In this document: piece by piece, positions 42,738 to 52,231 of the stretch
How positions within the stretch are numbered: position 1 is the first letter of the stretch
How the letters are laid out: every line of letters starts with the position of its first letter
Assembly: GCA_024743405.1 (NCBI GenBank)
Contig: JANSWP010000048.1
Coordinates: 1-55,214 of the forward strand
DNA: 55,214 nucleotides
Reading direction: 5' to 3'
Source: Bacteroidota bacterium
Lineage (GTDB): Bacteria; Bacteroidota; Bacteroidia; Chitinophagales; Saprospiraceae
The notes under the pieces: model-generated
Seen by the model: only the letters and a program-made list of their open reading frames with translations
Databases searched by the model: none
Told to the model about the DNA's origin: nothing
Program-made: the position numbers and the translations under genes

Positions 42738-45293
42738 ATGAACTATAAATTATACTTCTCACTTCTTCTAGCAGGTTTATTTTTTCTCTCAGACAATACC
42801 TTAGCTCAGTCAGTTTCTGATAGTATTCCCGTTTTGAATTATGGCGAACCTCGTGATTTTGAAATCGGTGGTGTAAAAGTTATTGGTGCTCAATACAGCG
42901 ATGAAAATGCAATTACTTCCATTGCGGGTTTTAAAGTCGGAGATAAAATTAGGGTGCCTGGAGGAGATATTCCTCGGGCAATAAAGGCCCTTTGGAAATT
43001 AAGACTTTTTACAGATGTTCAGATTTATAAAGAAAAGACAATTGGAGAAGTTGTCTTTTTGGAAATTCATGTTCAAGAACGGCCTCGGTTGACGCGTCAT
43101 TCTTATAGAAATGCCAAGAAAACAGATCATGATGATTTGAATGAAGAAGTCAATAAACACCTTTTGAAAGGAGGAATTGTAACTGACAATATTAAGGTAA
43201 ATGCGGCTAAAGGGATTAAGGACTTTTATATCGAAAAAGGATACTTTGATGTAGAAGTTAATGTGGATGAAATAGCTGATTCGTCAAGAATTAATGCCGT
43301 TCGATTGGTCTTTGATGTGAATAAAAAGAAAAAAGTAAAAATCGCGGATTTAACCTTTTCTGGTAATACCCAAGTGAAAGATTCTAAGTTGCGAAATTTA
43401 ATGAAAAATACGCGCCGTAAAAAGCGTTTGCTTGCTTCCTCAAAATTGATTAAGGTTGATTATGAAGAAGATAAGAACATGATTATTGCTTATTATAATA
43501 AATTGGGTTTCCGTGATGCACGTATTTTAAATGATAGTATTTGGCGTAATGATGAAGGTGAATTGTTAGTCAATTTAAATATGTACGAAGGCGTTCAATA
43601 TCACTTCAGAAATATCTCTTGGAAAGGAAATTCGATTTATGATGTACCAACGTTAGAAAATGTGTTGGGAATAAAAAAAGGAGATATTTATAATCAAGAA
43701 TTATTAAATACTAGATTGAGTTTTAGCGAGGAAGGACGGGATGTGAGTACCTTATATATGGACAACGGCTATTTGTTTTTTACGGTTGATCCAATTGAGG
43801 TTGCGATTATGGAAGACTCAATTGATATTGAAATTCGGATATTTGAAGGGCCTCAAGCTACTATTGATAAAGTAACAATAGCTGGAAATGATCGAACGCA
43901 CGAACATGTGATTCGTCGAGAATTAAGAACCATTCCAGGTGAAAAATTTAGCCGTTCTGACATTATTCGTTCTCAAAGAGAAATTATCAATTTGGGGTAT
44001 TTTAACCCTGAGTCCTTAGGTATAAATACACCTGTAAACCCTCAAAGAGGAACAGTCGATATTGAATATACAGTAGAAGAAAGACCTTCCGATCAGTTGG
44101 AATTATCTGCCGGGTGGGGTGGTCGAGGTCGTGGAGTTATTGGAACACTTGGGGTTTCTTTTAATAATTTCTCAATGAGGAATATTTTCAAAAAAGAGAC
44201 TTGGAGTCCATTACCGCAAGGAGACGGGCAAAGGCTTTCTTTGCGTGCACAAACCAATGGTCGGTTTTTCCAATCCTATAATATTTCTTTTACAGAGCCT
44301 TGGTTGGGTGGTAAAAAACCAAATTCTTTTACGGTAGCTGGGTTTACTTCTATTCTTACAAATGGGTTTGATAAAAGTAGTGACTTATATGGTCGTTTTA
44401 TTAATGCAGGAGTTACTGTAAGTTTAGGAACCCGGTTGAAATGGCCAGATGATAACTTTATTGTAAGTACAGCGATTAATATTCAAAATATTTCTCTTGA
44501 TAATTGGCAACGAGTTATTTTCTTAACAGATGATGGCGATTTGGTTAATGAAGGATCTTATAGAAATTTCAGTATCAATCAAACTATTGCTAGAAGTACC
44601 GTGAATAATCCATTATTTCCTCAAGAAGGTTCTTCTTTCTCTCTATCTGTTCAATTAACACCTCCTTATTCTTTATTTAGTGACAAGAATTATGGTGATT
44701 TAGCAGTTGAAGAGAAATTTAAATGGCTAGAATATCATAAATGGAGATTCCAAGCTGATTGGTATACAACAATTGTTGGTAAGCTAGTGTTCCGTGCGAA
44801 TATTAAAATTGGGATGATGGGTGCATATAATGATGCAATAGGTATTTCTCCGTTTGAAAGATTCCAGTTAGGTGGTGATGGTTTGAATAATTCGCAATTG
44901 AATTTCTATACAGGGACGGATATTATTCGATTGAGAGGATACGAGCCAGAAGATTTAGTTAATAATCGTGTGAATGAATTTAATGCAAATGATATTGCAC
45001 CTACACCGATTTATGATAAATTTTCACTCGAGTTGCGTTATCCAGTATCCCTAAACCCAAGTTCAACTATTTATGTTTTGGCTTTTGCCGAGGGCGGAAA
45101 TGCTTGGAAAAAAGCAAGTGATTTCAACCCCTTTGATATAAAACGTTCTGCGGGAGTTGGTTTGAGGGTTTTCCTACCTATGTTTGGTTTACTTGGATTT
45201 GATTATGGAATTGGATTCGACAAAAATGTCGGAAATAATAACTTCTCAGACCTTACTAAATTCAGTATTATTCTAGGTTTCGAACCTGAGTAG
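42738..45293 (+). CDS. bamA: Outer membrane protein assembly factor BamA
   Basis: Essential outer-membrane insertase, 851 residues from the ATG at 42738. That start gives a signal peptide MNYKLYFSLLLAGLFFLSDN ending in LAQ; an in-frame TTG at 42681 lacks this logic. Five POTRA-like repeats occupy about residues 35-420, with conserved pieces such as VKVIGAQYSDENAI, ADLTFSGNTQVKD and KVTIAGNDRTHEHVIRRELRT. The Omp85 barrel follows, with the family VRGF-type motif here as LRGYEPE (732-738). The last residue pattern LGFEPE is not the aromatic end seen in Proteobacteria. Located after uppS; the usual Skp/OmpH partner is not in the window. Confidence 0.95.
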   Translation: MNYKLYFSLLLAGLFFLSDNTLAQSVSDSIPVLNYGEPRDFEIGGVKVIGAQYSDENAITSIAGFKVGDKIRVPGGDIPRAIKALWKLRLFTDVQIYKEKTIGEVVFLEIHVQERPRLTRHSYRNAKKTDHDDLNEEVNKHLLKGGIVTDNIKVNAAKGIKDFYIEKGYFDVEVNVDEIADSSRINAVRLVFDVNKKKKVKIADLTFSGNTQVKDSKLRNLMKNTRRKKRLLASSKLIKVDYEEDKNMIIAYYNKLGFRDARILNDSIWRNDEGELLVNLNMYEGVQYHFRNISWKGNSIYDVPTLENVLGIKKGDIYNQELLNTRLSFSEEGRDVSTLYMDNGYLFFTVDPIEVAIMEDSIDIEIRIFEGPQATIDKVTIAGNDRTHEHVIRRELRTIPGEKFSRSDIIRSQREIINLGYFNPESLGINTPVNPQRGTVDIEYTVEERPSDQLELSAGWGGRGRGVIGTLGVSFNNFSMRNIFKKETWSPLPQGDGQRLSLRAQTNGRFFQSYNISFTEPWLGGKKPNSFTVAGFTSILTNGFDKSSDLYGRFINAGVTVSLGTRLKWPDDNFIVSTAINIQNISLDNWQRVIFLTDDGDLVNEGSYRNFSINQTIARSTVNNPLFPQEGSSFSLSVQLTPPYSLFSDKNYGDLAVEEKFKWLEYHKWRFQADWYTTIVGKLVFRANIKIGMMGAYNDAIGISPFERFQLGGDGLNNSQLNFYTGTDIIRLRGYEPEDLVNNRVNEFNANDIAPTPIYDKFSLELRYPVSLNPSSTIYVLAFAEGGNAWKKASDFNPFDIKRSAGVGLRVFLPMFGLLGFDYGIGFDKNVGNNNFSDLTKFSIILGFEPE

Positions 45294-45323
45294 TCAAGGA
45301 TTTTTGACTAAAACTGACAACTT

Positions 45324-45362
45324 AAAATACCTTTTCATTTCGTGTAAATGGAAAGGTATTTT
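45324..45362. terminator. Bidirectional terminator overlapping the ribE stop
   Basis: AAAATACCTTTTCATTT (45324-45340) and AAATGGAAAGGTATTTT (45346-45362) pair with one mismatch, with a five-base loop. The ribE stop codon (45335-45337) lies in the stem. It serves the convergent bamA and ribE genes. Confidence 0.85.
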
Positions 45363-45946
45363 GATATATACTTACCAATGATGTCAAATTCTAGATTAAC
45401 GTTATCTCCAATTTTTAGATTTTTGAAATTAGTATGTTCAAAAGTATAAGGAATGATAGCTACAGAAAATTGGACTTGATTTTTTTCGTCCGGTGAGGTA
45501 GGATTAACTACTGTTAGGCTCACTCCATTAACACAAATAGAGCCTTTATCCACCAATAAATGTTCGGGAGATAGTTCATATTGAAAAGTAAATTCCCAAC
45601 TACCATCCAAAGTTTTTATTTCGACACATGTTCCAGTTTTATCAACATGCCCTTGTATCATATGTCCATCTAATCGGGCATTTGTAATCATGGCTCTTTC
45701 CAAGTTCAATTCAGTTCCAACTTCTATATCACCCAAATTACTACGATTCATCGTTTCTTCAATAGCTGTGACAACATGCGTATTTTCACTCAATTCGACC
45801 ACTGTCAAACAAACACCATTATGTGCCAAACTTTGGTCAATTTTCAGTTCATTTGAAATCGATGATTCTATAGTCAAATGTACATTCGTGCCTTCTTTAT
45901 CCAATTTTTTTACTTTTCCTAAAGATTCTATGATGCCTGTAAACAT
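45335..45946 (-). CDS. ribE: Riboflavin synthase alpha chain
   Basis: Catalyses dismutation of two 6,7-dimethyl-8-ribityllumazine molecules to riboflavin and the pyrimidine substrate; trimer of two-barrel chains. 203 residues. The diagnostic start MFTGIIESLGKV is present, followed by LAHNGVCLTVVEL in the first barrel and DKGSICVNGVSLTVVNP in the second. Conserved His in DGHMIQGHVD sits at the joint. Other rib genes are not in the window. It is convergent with bamA; the T9SS cargo gene lies upstream on the same strand behind its own terminator. Confidence 0.95.
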   Translation of the reverse strand: MFTGIIESLGKVKKLDKEGTNVHLTIESSISNELKIDQSLAHNGVCLTVVELSENTHVVTAIEETMNRSNLGDIEVGTELNLERAMITNARLDGHMIQGHVDKTGTCVEIKTLDGSWEFTFQYELSPEHLLVDKGSICVNGVSLTVVNPTSPDEKNQVQFSVAIIPYTFEHTNFKNLKIGDNVNLEFDIIGKYISKYLSIYTK

Positions 45947-45990
45947 GGTTTTTGATTTAGTTTATTGTTCTTCCATTCCTAATACCAACA

Positions 45991-46036
45991 AAAAAAGAGC
46001 AAAGCGGTTGTAAAATTAAACCTTCTTTGCTCTTTT
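45991..46036 (-). terminator. Terminator of the T9SS type B cargo gene
   Basis: On the minus strand AAAAGAGCAAAG (46036-46025) pairs with CTTTGCTCTTTT (46004-45993), ending in a T run. It stands 29 bp after the stop of the gene at 46065. Confidence 0.8.
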
Positions 46037-46064
46037 CCGAATGCTTCTTTTCTGAGGAAAAATA

Positions 46065-48857
46065 CTACTTAGAACTGTTAATGATATCTATAAATCCCTT
46101 TTTGGTTTCATAAAGTGAAATACCTGTTAAGCTTTGCTCAAAAACATTGCAGACATAATAATAGGTGGCATCGGGTAAATCATCACCTCTTAGGTTAGTG
46201 CCGTCCCAATTTAGGCTTGGATCCTCTGTCTCAAAGACCAGTTGTCCCCACCGATTGAAAACTTGCATTTCAACTTTTTCGACAAAACAAATTCGGCGAG
46301 GAGTATAAAGATCATTGAACCCATCTTCATTTGGTGTAAAAGTATTTGCCAAATCATAAATTGGACAACTTGAAACACACTCAATATTGCTGAATGCACT
46401 TTCATTGAAGAAAGTATCTAAAGCAGTCACCGCATAGCAACCAATGATGCCATTTTCGGGTTCATGAAAATAAAGTGTATCAACTGCATTATCTAAAGAG
46501 GCGATTAATTCAAAATCAGCTCCATCCCGTGGCGCATAATAAACATTATAAGAAACAACGTCATCTGTTTCTTCACAGAGTAACATTGGATTAGTCCAAT
46601 GAAGGTCATTTTCAAAATTAGTGATATCTGCACAATCGACTCCTTTAGAGCAAATATCTTCAACCGTCAGTCTTGGAGGGCATGGAGGAATCGTATCCAA
46701 TGGAATTCCACAGGCTTCTTGTGAGAGATTTAACAATGGATTAGGTAATCCATCAACACCATAAGAACCAGAAGTCTCAACAAAATAGCAGTATTCACGA
46801 CCATTTACTAGACCTTGATCAGAGTATATTTCGCCATTCGTTTGACCGATTGAGTCAAAAACGGTAGAGTTTTGCCGTTGCCGATAAATGGTGAATTTTT
46901 GATTCTCCCATGGAGTTAAATAGTCCCAAGAGATATTATTAGTTTCATCGGTAGAGGCAATTTTCATCCATACCGAAGAGGCGGCGGGCGCATAGCCCAA
47001 TGGTTCTGTCTCTCCATTCACATAGAAGGCGATTGTATAGGAGTATGGTGAATCTTGTGTGTTCAGATTTTGATCTTCATAAGTCGTTTGATTTAATTCC
47101 CAATAATTTTGGCTAGTAAAGACTGCGCCAGGAATTCGACTAAATTGGGCTAAATCATTGGTTATTCCATCCGCTCGCCAAACTTCATAAGTATAAGGTC
47201 CTTTATTGGTTAGTGTATCCAAGTCTTCAGCTAGTGGTTTGACCCAACGAATGCGCATTTGACCGATATTAGGATCTGTTTCTAAAACACTCACATTAGT
47301 TATTAAAGGAACGTCGCGACTTAATTGGACACAAACTTCATTGGAAGATAAACTTTCTACTACATTATAAGCCTGACCACTAGAGGTTCGGCTCGCAAAA
47401 CGTGCCAGAATTCGATAGCAGTAGGTGCGACCGCGTTCTACATCTTCATCTTTAAAATAATACCTGCCATCCACAATGTCTGTTGTATTGGTTTTAATTC
47501 GTGTGTATCCTTTTCCTGCGAGTCCAGGTTCACAGTTATCTATATTAAATGTTTTTGAACCTTCTCGTCGCCAAACAGAGAAGCCAAAGAAATAGTCATT
47601 CACTGTTTCTTCACAAACATAAGGTTGATCCCAAGTGACTTCGATAAATTGAGAACTCGGATCCGCTTGCACATTTTCGGGGGGTGGCCCGACGACTTTT
47701 ATACGAACAGTTTTCAAATCAGCCAGACCAGTGGTATCAAAATAATTATCTACTGCTTTAAAAACGATTTGATAATATTGATTCGAGATGTGTTCGCAAG
47801 TGGTCTGCCAACGGAAAGATTTTTGATTGGGTTGATTTTGAAATGAGACTTTAAATGGATCCCAACCATCTTTGTCCTCGGCAGGGCTAGGGCTTACTTC
47901 AAATGGACCTCCTAGAGCTGATAATTTTATTTTGTCGCCAGCGTCTGGGTCAGTTGCTCTTACGATAAACTCGATATCTTCTCCTGCGACCACGCATAAT
48001 TCATCTATGGTTTCAATGACTGGAGGTTGATTTTCTTTACAGTCTTCTACAAAAATTTGCATATCCCTCAGTACTGTATCTATGGCAACTCCATTTCGCC
48101 ACGAAATAATAATCATGGCAATATTATACTCACCAAGTTTTTGTGGGTTATCCCAGATTAACTCTCCAGTTCGTTCATTTAAAGTCAAACAGCAAGGTGA
48201 GTTCCCTTGAACCTGCGTGGGAAATGAGTAATTTGGAACAGGGGTATCTACATCTTGGAGTGGCGTGACTAATTGATAAGAAAGACTGTCTTTGTCAGGG
48301 TCAAAAGCATTCGGATTATGAATAAATGGTTGCCCTTGACAGGCTATATCAATTGGAGGTTGTAGTAGAATAGGTGTGTCATTACAACCTTGAAACTGAG
48401 GGTTTAAAAAAGAATAAATGGTTTGAAGGTGAAATTGTACGTTTTCTGAACCAGGAGGGTTTACGTTTAAAATACCGCCATTTCGGTTAGGGTCTGTCAT
48501 GGAGATTTTATAACGGGCGCGCCCAGGATAGGTATGAGTTGCTATATATAAATTATATTTAATGTCATTCGGTCGAATTTCTCCTTTACTTGCTTTGGAA
48601 GGATCCGGTTGAGGTCCATTACTTCGGGCAACTTCTTCGCATTGTCCATCTCCCCAACAAATAGTTAGTGTGTCACGGTCAGCAGCCACACTACTTGCTT
48701 TTGTATAGGTAATAATAGTTGCTTCTATGGTCAATCCACAAGGTTCTCCAACCTGTCGAACGATAATTTCGCCCGCACGATTATGTGTAGCAAAAGCAGT
48801 ATTTTGAATTAAGGTTAGAATAAAAAGTATAGGGAGAAAACGTATAATCCGAATCAT
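46065..48857 (-). CDS. Secreted protein with gliding-motility-type (T9SS type B) C-terminal domain
   Basis: 930 residues. A signal peptide (IRFLPILFILTLIQNTAFA) is followed by a Cys-rich N-terminal domain of the kind seen in large Bacteroidota surface proteins (HNRAGEIIVRQVGEPC, ICWGDGQCEEV). An Ig/cadherin-like block follows (VVAGEDIEFIVRATDPDAGD), then several fibronectin-type III-like repeats (for example IEVTWDQPYVCEETVNDYFFG). The C-terminus is the gliding-associated type B sorting domain: TFTPNEDGFNDLYTP, EMQVFNRWGQLVFET, WDGTNLRGDDLPDATYYYV. Type B cargo often needs a PorP/SprF-type partner, but none is adjacent. It is probably a surface adhesin or matrix protein. It is divergent from lspA. 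Confidence 0.87.
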   Translation of the reverse strand: MIRIIRFLPILFILTLIQNTAFATHNRAGEIIVRQVGEPCGLTIEATIITYTKASSVAADRDTLTICWGDGQCEEVARSNGPQPDPSKASKGEIRPNDIKYNLYIATHTYPGRARYKISMTDPNRNGGILNVNPPGSENVQFHLQTIYSFLNPQFQGCNDTPILLQPPIDIACQGQPFIHNPNAFDPDKDSLSYQLVTPLQDVDTPVPNYSFPTQVQGNSPCCLTLNERTGELIWDNPQKLGEYNIAMIIISWRNGVAIDTVLRDMQIFVEDCKENQPPVIETIDELCVVAGEDIEFIVRATDPDAGDKIKLSALGGPFEVSPSPAEDKDGWDPFKVSFQNQPNQKSFRWQTTCEHISNQYYQIVFKAVDNYFDTTGLADLKTVRIKVVGPPPENVQADPSSQFIEVTWDQPYVCEETVNDYFFGFSVWRREGSKTFNIDNCEPGLAGKGYTRIKTNTTDIVDGRYYFKDEDVERGRTYCYRILARFASRTSSGQAYNVVESLSSNEVCVQLSRDVPLITNVSVLETDPNIGQMRIRWVKPLAEDLDTLTNKGPYTYEVWRADGITNDLAQFSRIPGAVFTSQNYWELNQTTYEDQNLNTQDSPYSYTIAFYVNGETEPLGYAPAASSVWMKIASTDETNNISWDYLTPWENQKFTIYRQRQNSTVFDSIGQTNGEIYSDQGLVNGREYCYFVETSGSYGVDGLPNPLLNLSQEACGIPLDTIPPCPPRLTVEDICSKGVDCADITNFENDLHWTNPMLLCEETDDVVSYNVYYAPRDGADFELIASLDNAVDTLYFHEPENGIIGCYAVTALDTFFNESAFSNIECVSSCPIYDLANTFTPNEDGFNDLYTPRRICFVEKVEMQVFNRWGQLVFETEDPSLNWDGTNLRGDDLPDATYYYVCNVFEQSLTGISLYETKKGFIDIINSSK

Positions 48858-49195
48858 AGCTTCAATTTGAGTAGTTTAGATAAATCCCAATTAGAATTAC
48901 AAAATAATAAATAAATAATGGAATCGTTGGAGAATTTTGGAGTTATGGTTTTTCTAGACTAAAAAATAGAGGATTCCTCTAAAACTAACGAGAACAAACA
49001 TTTATTAGTTTGTAGAGTTGTAGATCAGGAAGCTAGAAATGTTTTTTTTTCGAAAAATGTCATTTCTAAACAAAATTGGAAAGAGATAAAATGAATGAAT
49101 TCATCAATTTTTGAGAAGAAAACACCAAATTGCCTCAAAACTGCATCCAAAGAAAAGATTATCTATTCTTCCCTAACGCTGCTCAAACAATTTTT
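48858..49195. other. Divergent intergenic region
   Basis: 338 bp between the T9SS type B gene and lspA. It contains the inverted pairs TAGAAATG (49034-49041) / CATTTCTA (49061-49068) with poly-T and poly-A inside, and an ACTAA / TTAGT pair near 48984-49010. No gene or clear promoter element is seen. Confidence 0.4.
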
Positions 49196-49669
49196 ATGAA
49201 AAATCATTTTACGAAGTACATCTTTATTATAGTTCTTATTATTGGAAATATTGGCTGTGATCAAGCTACTAAACAAATGGCTATCGATAATTTGAAAAAC
49301 GAACCCCAGGTAAGCTATTGTGAAAATACATTCATCCTTACTTATGCTGAAAATCCGGGTGCTTTTTATGGAAATGGTGCAAACCTAAAGGAACCCGTCA
49401 AGTCATTGATACTTATTGTTTTACCAGTTGTTGCTTTAGGCTTTTTATTGGTTTATTCCTTTAAAACGGGATGGTCAGAAGCCATAGCTTTTAGCTTTGT
49501 TTTAGGAGGCGGAATTAGTAATATCTTTGACAGAATCGCTTATGGGAAAGTGGTTGATTTTATGAATATGGGAATAGGAGACTTTAGAACAGGTATTTTT
49601 AATGTGGCGGATATGGCGATTATGTTTGGAATGGGGCTACTTATTTTTCTGTTTCTCAAAAAGAAATAA
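49196..49669 (+). CDS. lspA: Lipoprotein signal peptidase
   Basis: Inner-membrane aspartyl protease that removes the signal peptide of diacylated prolipoproteins. 157 residues from the ATG at 49196; an in-frame TTG at 49130 would add 22 residues without purpose. Four membrane helices. The catalytic pair is Asp121 (GKVVDFMN) and Asp139 (FNVADMAI), with supporting Asn109, Asp112, Arg113 in SNIFDRIAYG and Asn136. The NPGAFYG block (54-60) is also conserved. Single gene; its 3' side faces palindromic repeat copy D. Confidence 0.95.
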   Translation: MKNHFTKYIFIIVLIIGNIGCDQATKQMAIDNLKNEPQVSYCENTFILTYAENPGAFYGNGANLKEPVKSLILIVLPVVALGFLLVYSFKTGWSEAIAFSFVLGGGISNIFDRIAYGKVVDFMNMGIGDFRTGIFNVADMAIMFGMGLLIFLFLKKK

Positions 49670-49677
49670 TTTTAAGT

Positions 49678-49844
49678 AAGTGCTTTGACAGAAATAACTC
49701 AAACATATTATGACGGACTATTTTTTTACCATATTTCGTTAAAAATACTCGCCATACCTTTAGGTATGTCTGTGTTTTTTGCCTCGTCTAAAGAAAAATT
49801 AACTTCCTAAAATTTGGGAAGGTTATTTATCTCCTCCTCCCTTA
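49678..49844 (-). repeat. Dispersed palindromic repeat, copy D (hybrid)
   Basis: The core is 49736-49785 in reverse orientation, with apical stem CATACC / GGTATG and loop TTTA. The right half (49786-49844), including the tip with CTCCTCCTCCCTTA, matches the left half of copy C almost base for base. The left half (49678-49735) instead matches copy A (808-864). As a result, unlike copies B and C, its outer arms do not pair with each other. It lies between the convergent ends of lspA and mqnC. Confidence 0.75.
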
Positions 49845-49899
49845 GAAAGTGAAATTTTCCCAATATTGATATTCGGAAAATCTTTTCATTGACATAAGA

Positions 49900-51042
49900 T
49901 CAATCAACAATCATTGTGGCCGTATCAAGTTCTTGCTGTTTCATCCCATCTGGTAAATCCCTAAATTCGTATTGTTGATTTCTCAATTTTGGGGTGAAGC
50001 CAGCCTCGCGAATTGCTTCTTGGATACCATCTGCTGTAAATCTAAAACGAGCACCAGCTGCCGAAACTACATTTTCTTCAATCATAATACTTCCAAAGTC
50101 ATTTGCGCCGGCATGAAGGCATACTTGTGCAACCGCTTTTCCGACTGTTAACCAAGAAGCTTGAATATTCACAACATTAGGTAACATGATCCGGCTCATT
50201 GCTATCATGCGTACATACTCATCACTGGTACAAGTATTTCGTGCTCTTTTAATGCGTTTTAATATCGTGTCTTCATCTTGAAAAGGCCATGGAATAAAGG
50301 CCAAGAATCCTTTTGCATCTTTTGGCTTTTTAGCTTGTACTTCTCGTAAGCGAACAAAATGATCCATACGTTCAAGATTAGTTTCTATATGTCCGAACAT
50401 CATGGTCGCTGAGGTCGTCAATCCAACATTATGGGCAGCGTGCATTACGTCCAACCATTCCTGACCACCACATTTGCCTTTAGAAATCAACCTTCGAACT
50501 CGGTCACTTAAAATTTCCGCTCCAGCTCCAGGAAGAGAATCTAGACCAGCGTTTTTCAAAGCGGAAAGAACTTCTGTATGGGTAGATTTTTCTAATTTGG
50601 TAATATGTGCTATTTCGGGTGGCCCTAAAGCGTGCAATTTTAAATTAGGATATATAGATTTTAATTCACTAAAAAGATTTACATAATAATCTAATCCTAA
50701 ATCAGGATGATGACCTCCTTGCAATAGCAGCTGTTCGCCACCATATTTGAATGTTTCTTCTATTTTGATCTTATATTCTTCAATGGACGTGACATAGGAC
50801 TCCTCATGTCCTGGGCGACGGAAGAAATTACAAAATTTGCAATTGGCAATACACACATTTGTCGTATTCGAATTCCTGTCAATGATCCATGTTGCGACCT
50901 TGCCTGGCACATGATGTTGACGCATTTTATCGCCAACATACATCAACTCTGTCGTTGTTGCATTTTCAAACAAAAAAACGCCTTCTTCAGCCGAAAGAAA
51001 TTCAAAGTTTAATGCTCGATGGAGTAAGTCATTTATATTCAT
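49900..51042 (-). CDS. mqnC: Cyclic dehypoxanthinyl futalosine synthase
   Basis: Radical SAM enzyme of the futalosine pathway to menaquinone; it closes dehypoxanthine futalosine to the cyclic form. 380 residues. The iron-sulfur motif is Cys64-Cys68-Cys71 in NVCIANCKFCNFF. LLLQGGHHPDLGLDYY, GLDSLPGAGAEILSDRVRR, ATMMFGHIETN, AFIPWPFQDEDT and GANDFGSIMIEENVV match MqnC better than its relative MqnE. The start ATG at 51042 agrees with the family. It is the only menaquinone gene in the window. It is convergent with lspA, separated by repeat copy D. A reverse-strand TAnnTTTG match (51104-51111) may be its promoter. Confidence 0.93.
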   Translation of the reverse strand: MNINDLLHRALNFEFLSAEEGVFLFENATTTELMYVGDKMRQHHVPGKVATWIIDRNSNTTNVCIANCKFCNFFRRPGHEESYVTSIEEYKIKIEETFKYGGEQLLLQGGHHPDLGLDYYVNLFSELKSIYPNLKLHALGPPEIAHITKLEKSTHTEVLSALKNAGLDSLPGAGAEILSDRVRRLISKGKCGGQEWLDVMHAAHNVGLTTSATMMFGHIETNLERMDHFVRLREVQAKKPKDAKGFLAFIPWPFQDEDTILKRIKRARNTCTSDEYVRMIAMSRIMLPNVVNIQASWLTVGKAVAQVCLHAGANDFGSIMIEENVVSAAGARFRFTADGIQEAIREAGFTPKLRNQQYEFRDLPDGMKQQELDTATMIVD

Positions 51043-51371
51043 TAGAACAATGGTTTGTAAATGGTAATTGGAGGTTTTTATCGGGTTAATTATTAGTAGA
51101 AAACAAAGGTAATAAATATAGGTTTTTAAAAGGATTCAATTTTTTCAAAAAATATTGAAAATTGAAAAAGGTTTTAGTGCAGACGTTTGTTAAAGGTGGA
51201 TTTTCTAACTTTGAACTTGCTTGTGATATTGATGTTTCTCGAAGGTGCGATCTCCAAACACAATTATTAACTTTTATTTCAGAGTATATTTGTGAGTAGC
51301 TAAATGGGCTTTTTCCGCTACTCTTGCTAAAAATGTTTTGGAATGAAGTCTATTAATCACCTAATTTTAAT
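51043..51371. other. Divergent region with promoters and a leader hairpin
   Basis: 329 bp between mqnC and the TlpA-like gene. It contains TAACTTTG at 51206-51213 (plus strand), TACCTTTG on the minus strand at 51104-51111, and the hairpin GAGTAGC (51294-51300) / GCTACTC (51317-51323) in the predicted leader of the TlpA-like gene. The hairpin has no T tail. Confidence 0.45.
51206..51213 (+). promoter_or_regulatory. Promoter -7 element of the TlpA-like gene
   Basis: TAACTTTG fits TAnnTTTG; a TTTG at 51186-51189 is 16 bases upstream, shorter than the usual 19-21. The predicted leader is about 155 bases and carries one hairpin. Confidence 0.4.
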
Positions 51372-51917
51372 ATGAAAAAGATCTTTTCTCGATCATTTAT
51401 TATTGTACTCGTTTTACTTGTTGGGTTTATGGTAGGAAAGAAAATTTATATGACTCCCAGTTATTCTGATGGAGAAATGGCGCCAAATTTTTCTGGAAAA
51501 CTACCAAATGGTCAAGAGTTTCAATTATCAGACTTAAAAGGTAAATATGTTTTAATAGATTTTTGGGGAAGCTGGTGTTTTCCGTGTAAAGCCGAAAGTC
51601 CTGCCATTATTGATTTGCATAATGAATTTAATGGCAAGAAATTTAAAGATGCGGAAGGTTTTGAGATAGTTGGGGTGGCAATTGAAAAAGATGAAAACCG
51701 ATGGAAAAGAGCTATTCCAAAATGGGGCTTGCCATGGAAATATCAGGTGGTTGATTTGAATGATAATTTCCGATTTTTCAATTCTAAAATTGCCAGTGAA
51801 TATGGCGTTAAGGAAGTGCCTTCCAAATTTTTGATCAGTCCAGACGGACAAATACTTAGTGTCAATCAAAAACTAGCTGAAATTGCGGCATTTTTAAAAG
51901 AAAACATGATCAATTGA
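51372..51917 (+). CDS. TlpA/ResA-like thioredoxin-fold protein
   Basis: An envelope thiol-disulfide protein of 181 residues. An N-terminal membrane segment (SFIIVLVLLVGFMVG) anchors or exports it. The redoxin domain starts MAPNFSGKLPNGQEFQLSDLKGKYV (in part) and the active site is WGSWCFPCKAESP with Cys69 and Cys72. The later cis-proline is in GVKEVPSKFLI. It probably keeps cysteines of apo-cytochromes or other periplasmic proteins reduced; the partner is unknown. Single gene. Confidence 0.9.
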   Translation: MKKIFSRSFIIVLVLLVGFMVGKKIYMTPSYSDGEMAPNFSGKLPNGQEFQLSDLKGKYVLIDFWGSWCFPCKAESPAIIDLHNEFNGKKFKDAEGFEIVGVAIEKDENRWKRAIPKWGLPWKYQVVDLNDNFRFFNSKIASEYGVKEVPSKFLISPDGQILSVNQKLAEIAAFLKENMIN

Positions 51918-52029
51918 AAGAAAATATATAAAAACTTAAAATAACGCTCTTTATGAAAACCATTGAGATTGTACATTTGTCCTCTTTCTTTAAAAATGGA
52001 TTCCTAAGGAACATGTAAAGAATAAGTTA

Positions 52030-52146
52030 TAATGGTTTGGGGAGATAATTTTGGTTTTAGCCGAGGCAAAAAACGCAGGCATAGCATCGCTAGGGCGAGT
52101 ATTTTTAACGAAAAATAAAATCAAAAGAATCCGCCTAATGTTTTTA
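52030..52146 (+). repeat. Dispersed palindromic repeat, copy E
   Basis: The core is 52062-52110 with apical stem CATAGC / GCTAGG (one mismatch) and loop ATC. The inner arms pair through TTTTGGTTTTA and TTTTGATTTTA, different from the arm sequences of copies B and C. The outer boundaries are unclear. It lies between the TlpA-like and PIG-L genes, which point the same way. A short open frame across it (52051-52248) is repeat-derived and not called as a gene. Confidence 0.6.
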
Positions 52147-52231
52147 GTTATTCTTTATACGTTTCTAAATGATATTTTACCAAAAATTAATGAAAGTTTG
52201 GAAAGGTATCTTTTTAGAAAAAATCAATCTC

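Noticed and set aside
49900-51042. Aminofutalosine synthase MqnE
   Set aside because: Blocks such as LLLQGGHHPDLG, SLPGAGAEIL and GANDFGSIMIEENVV fit MqnC better; MqnE remains a relative only.
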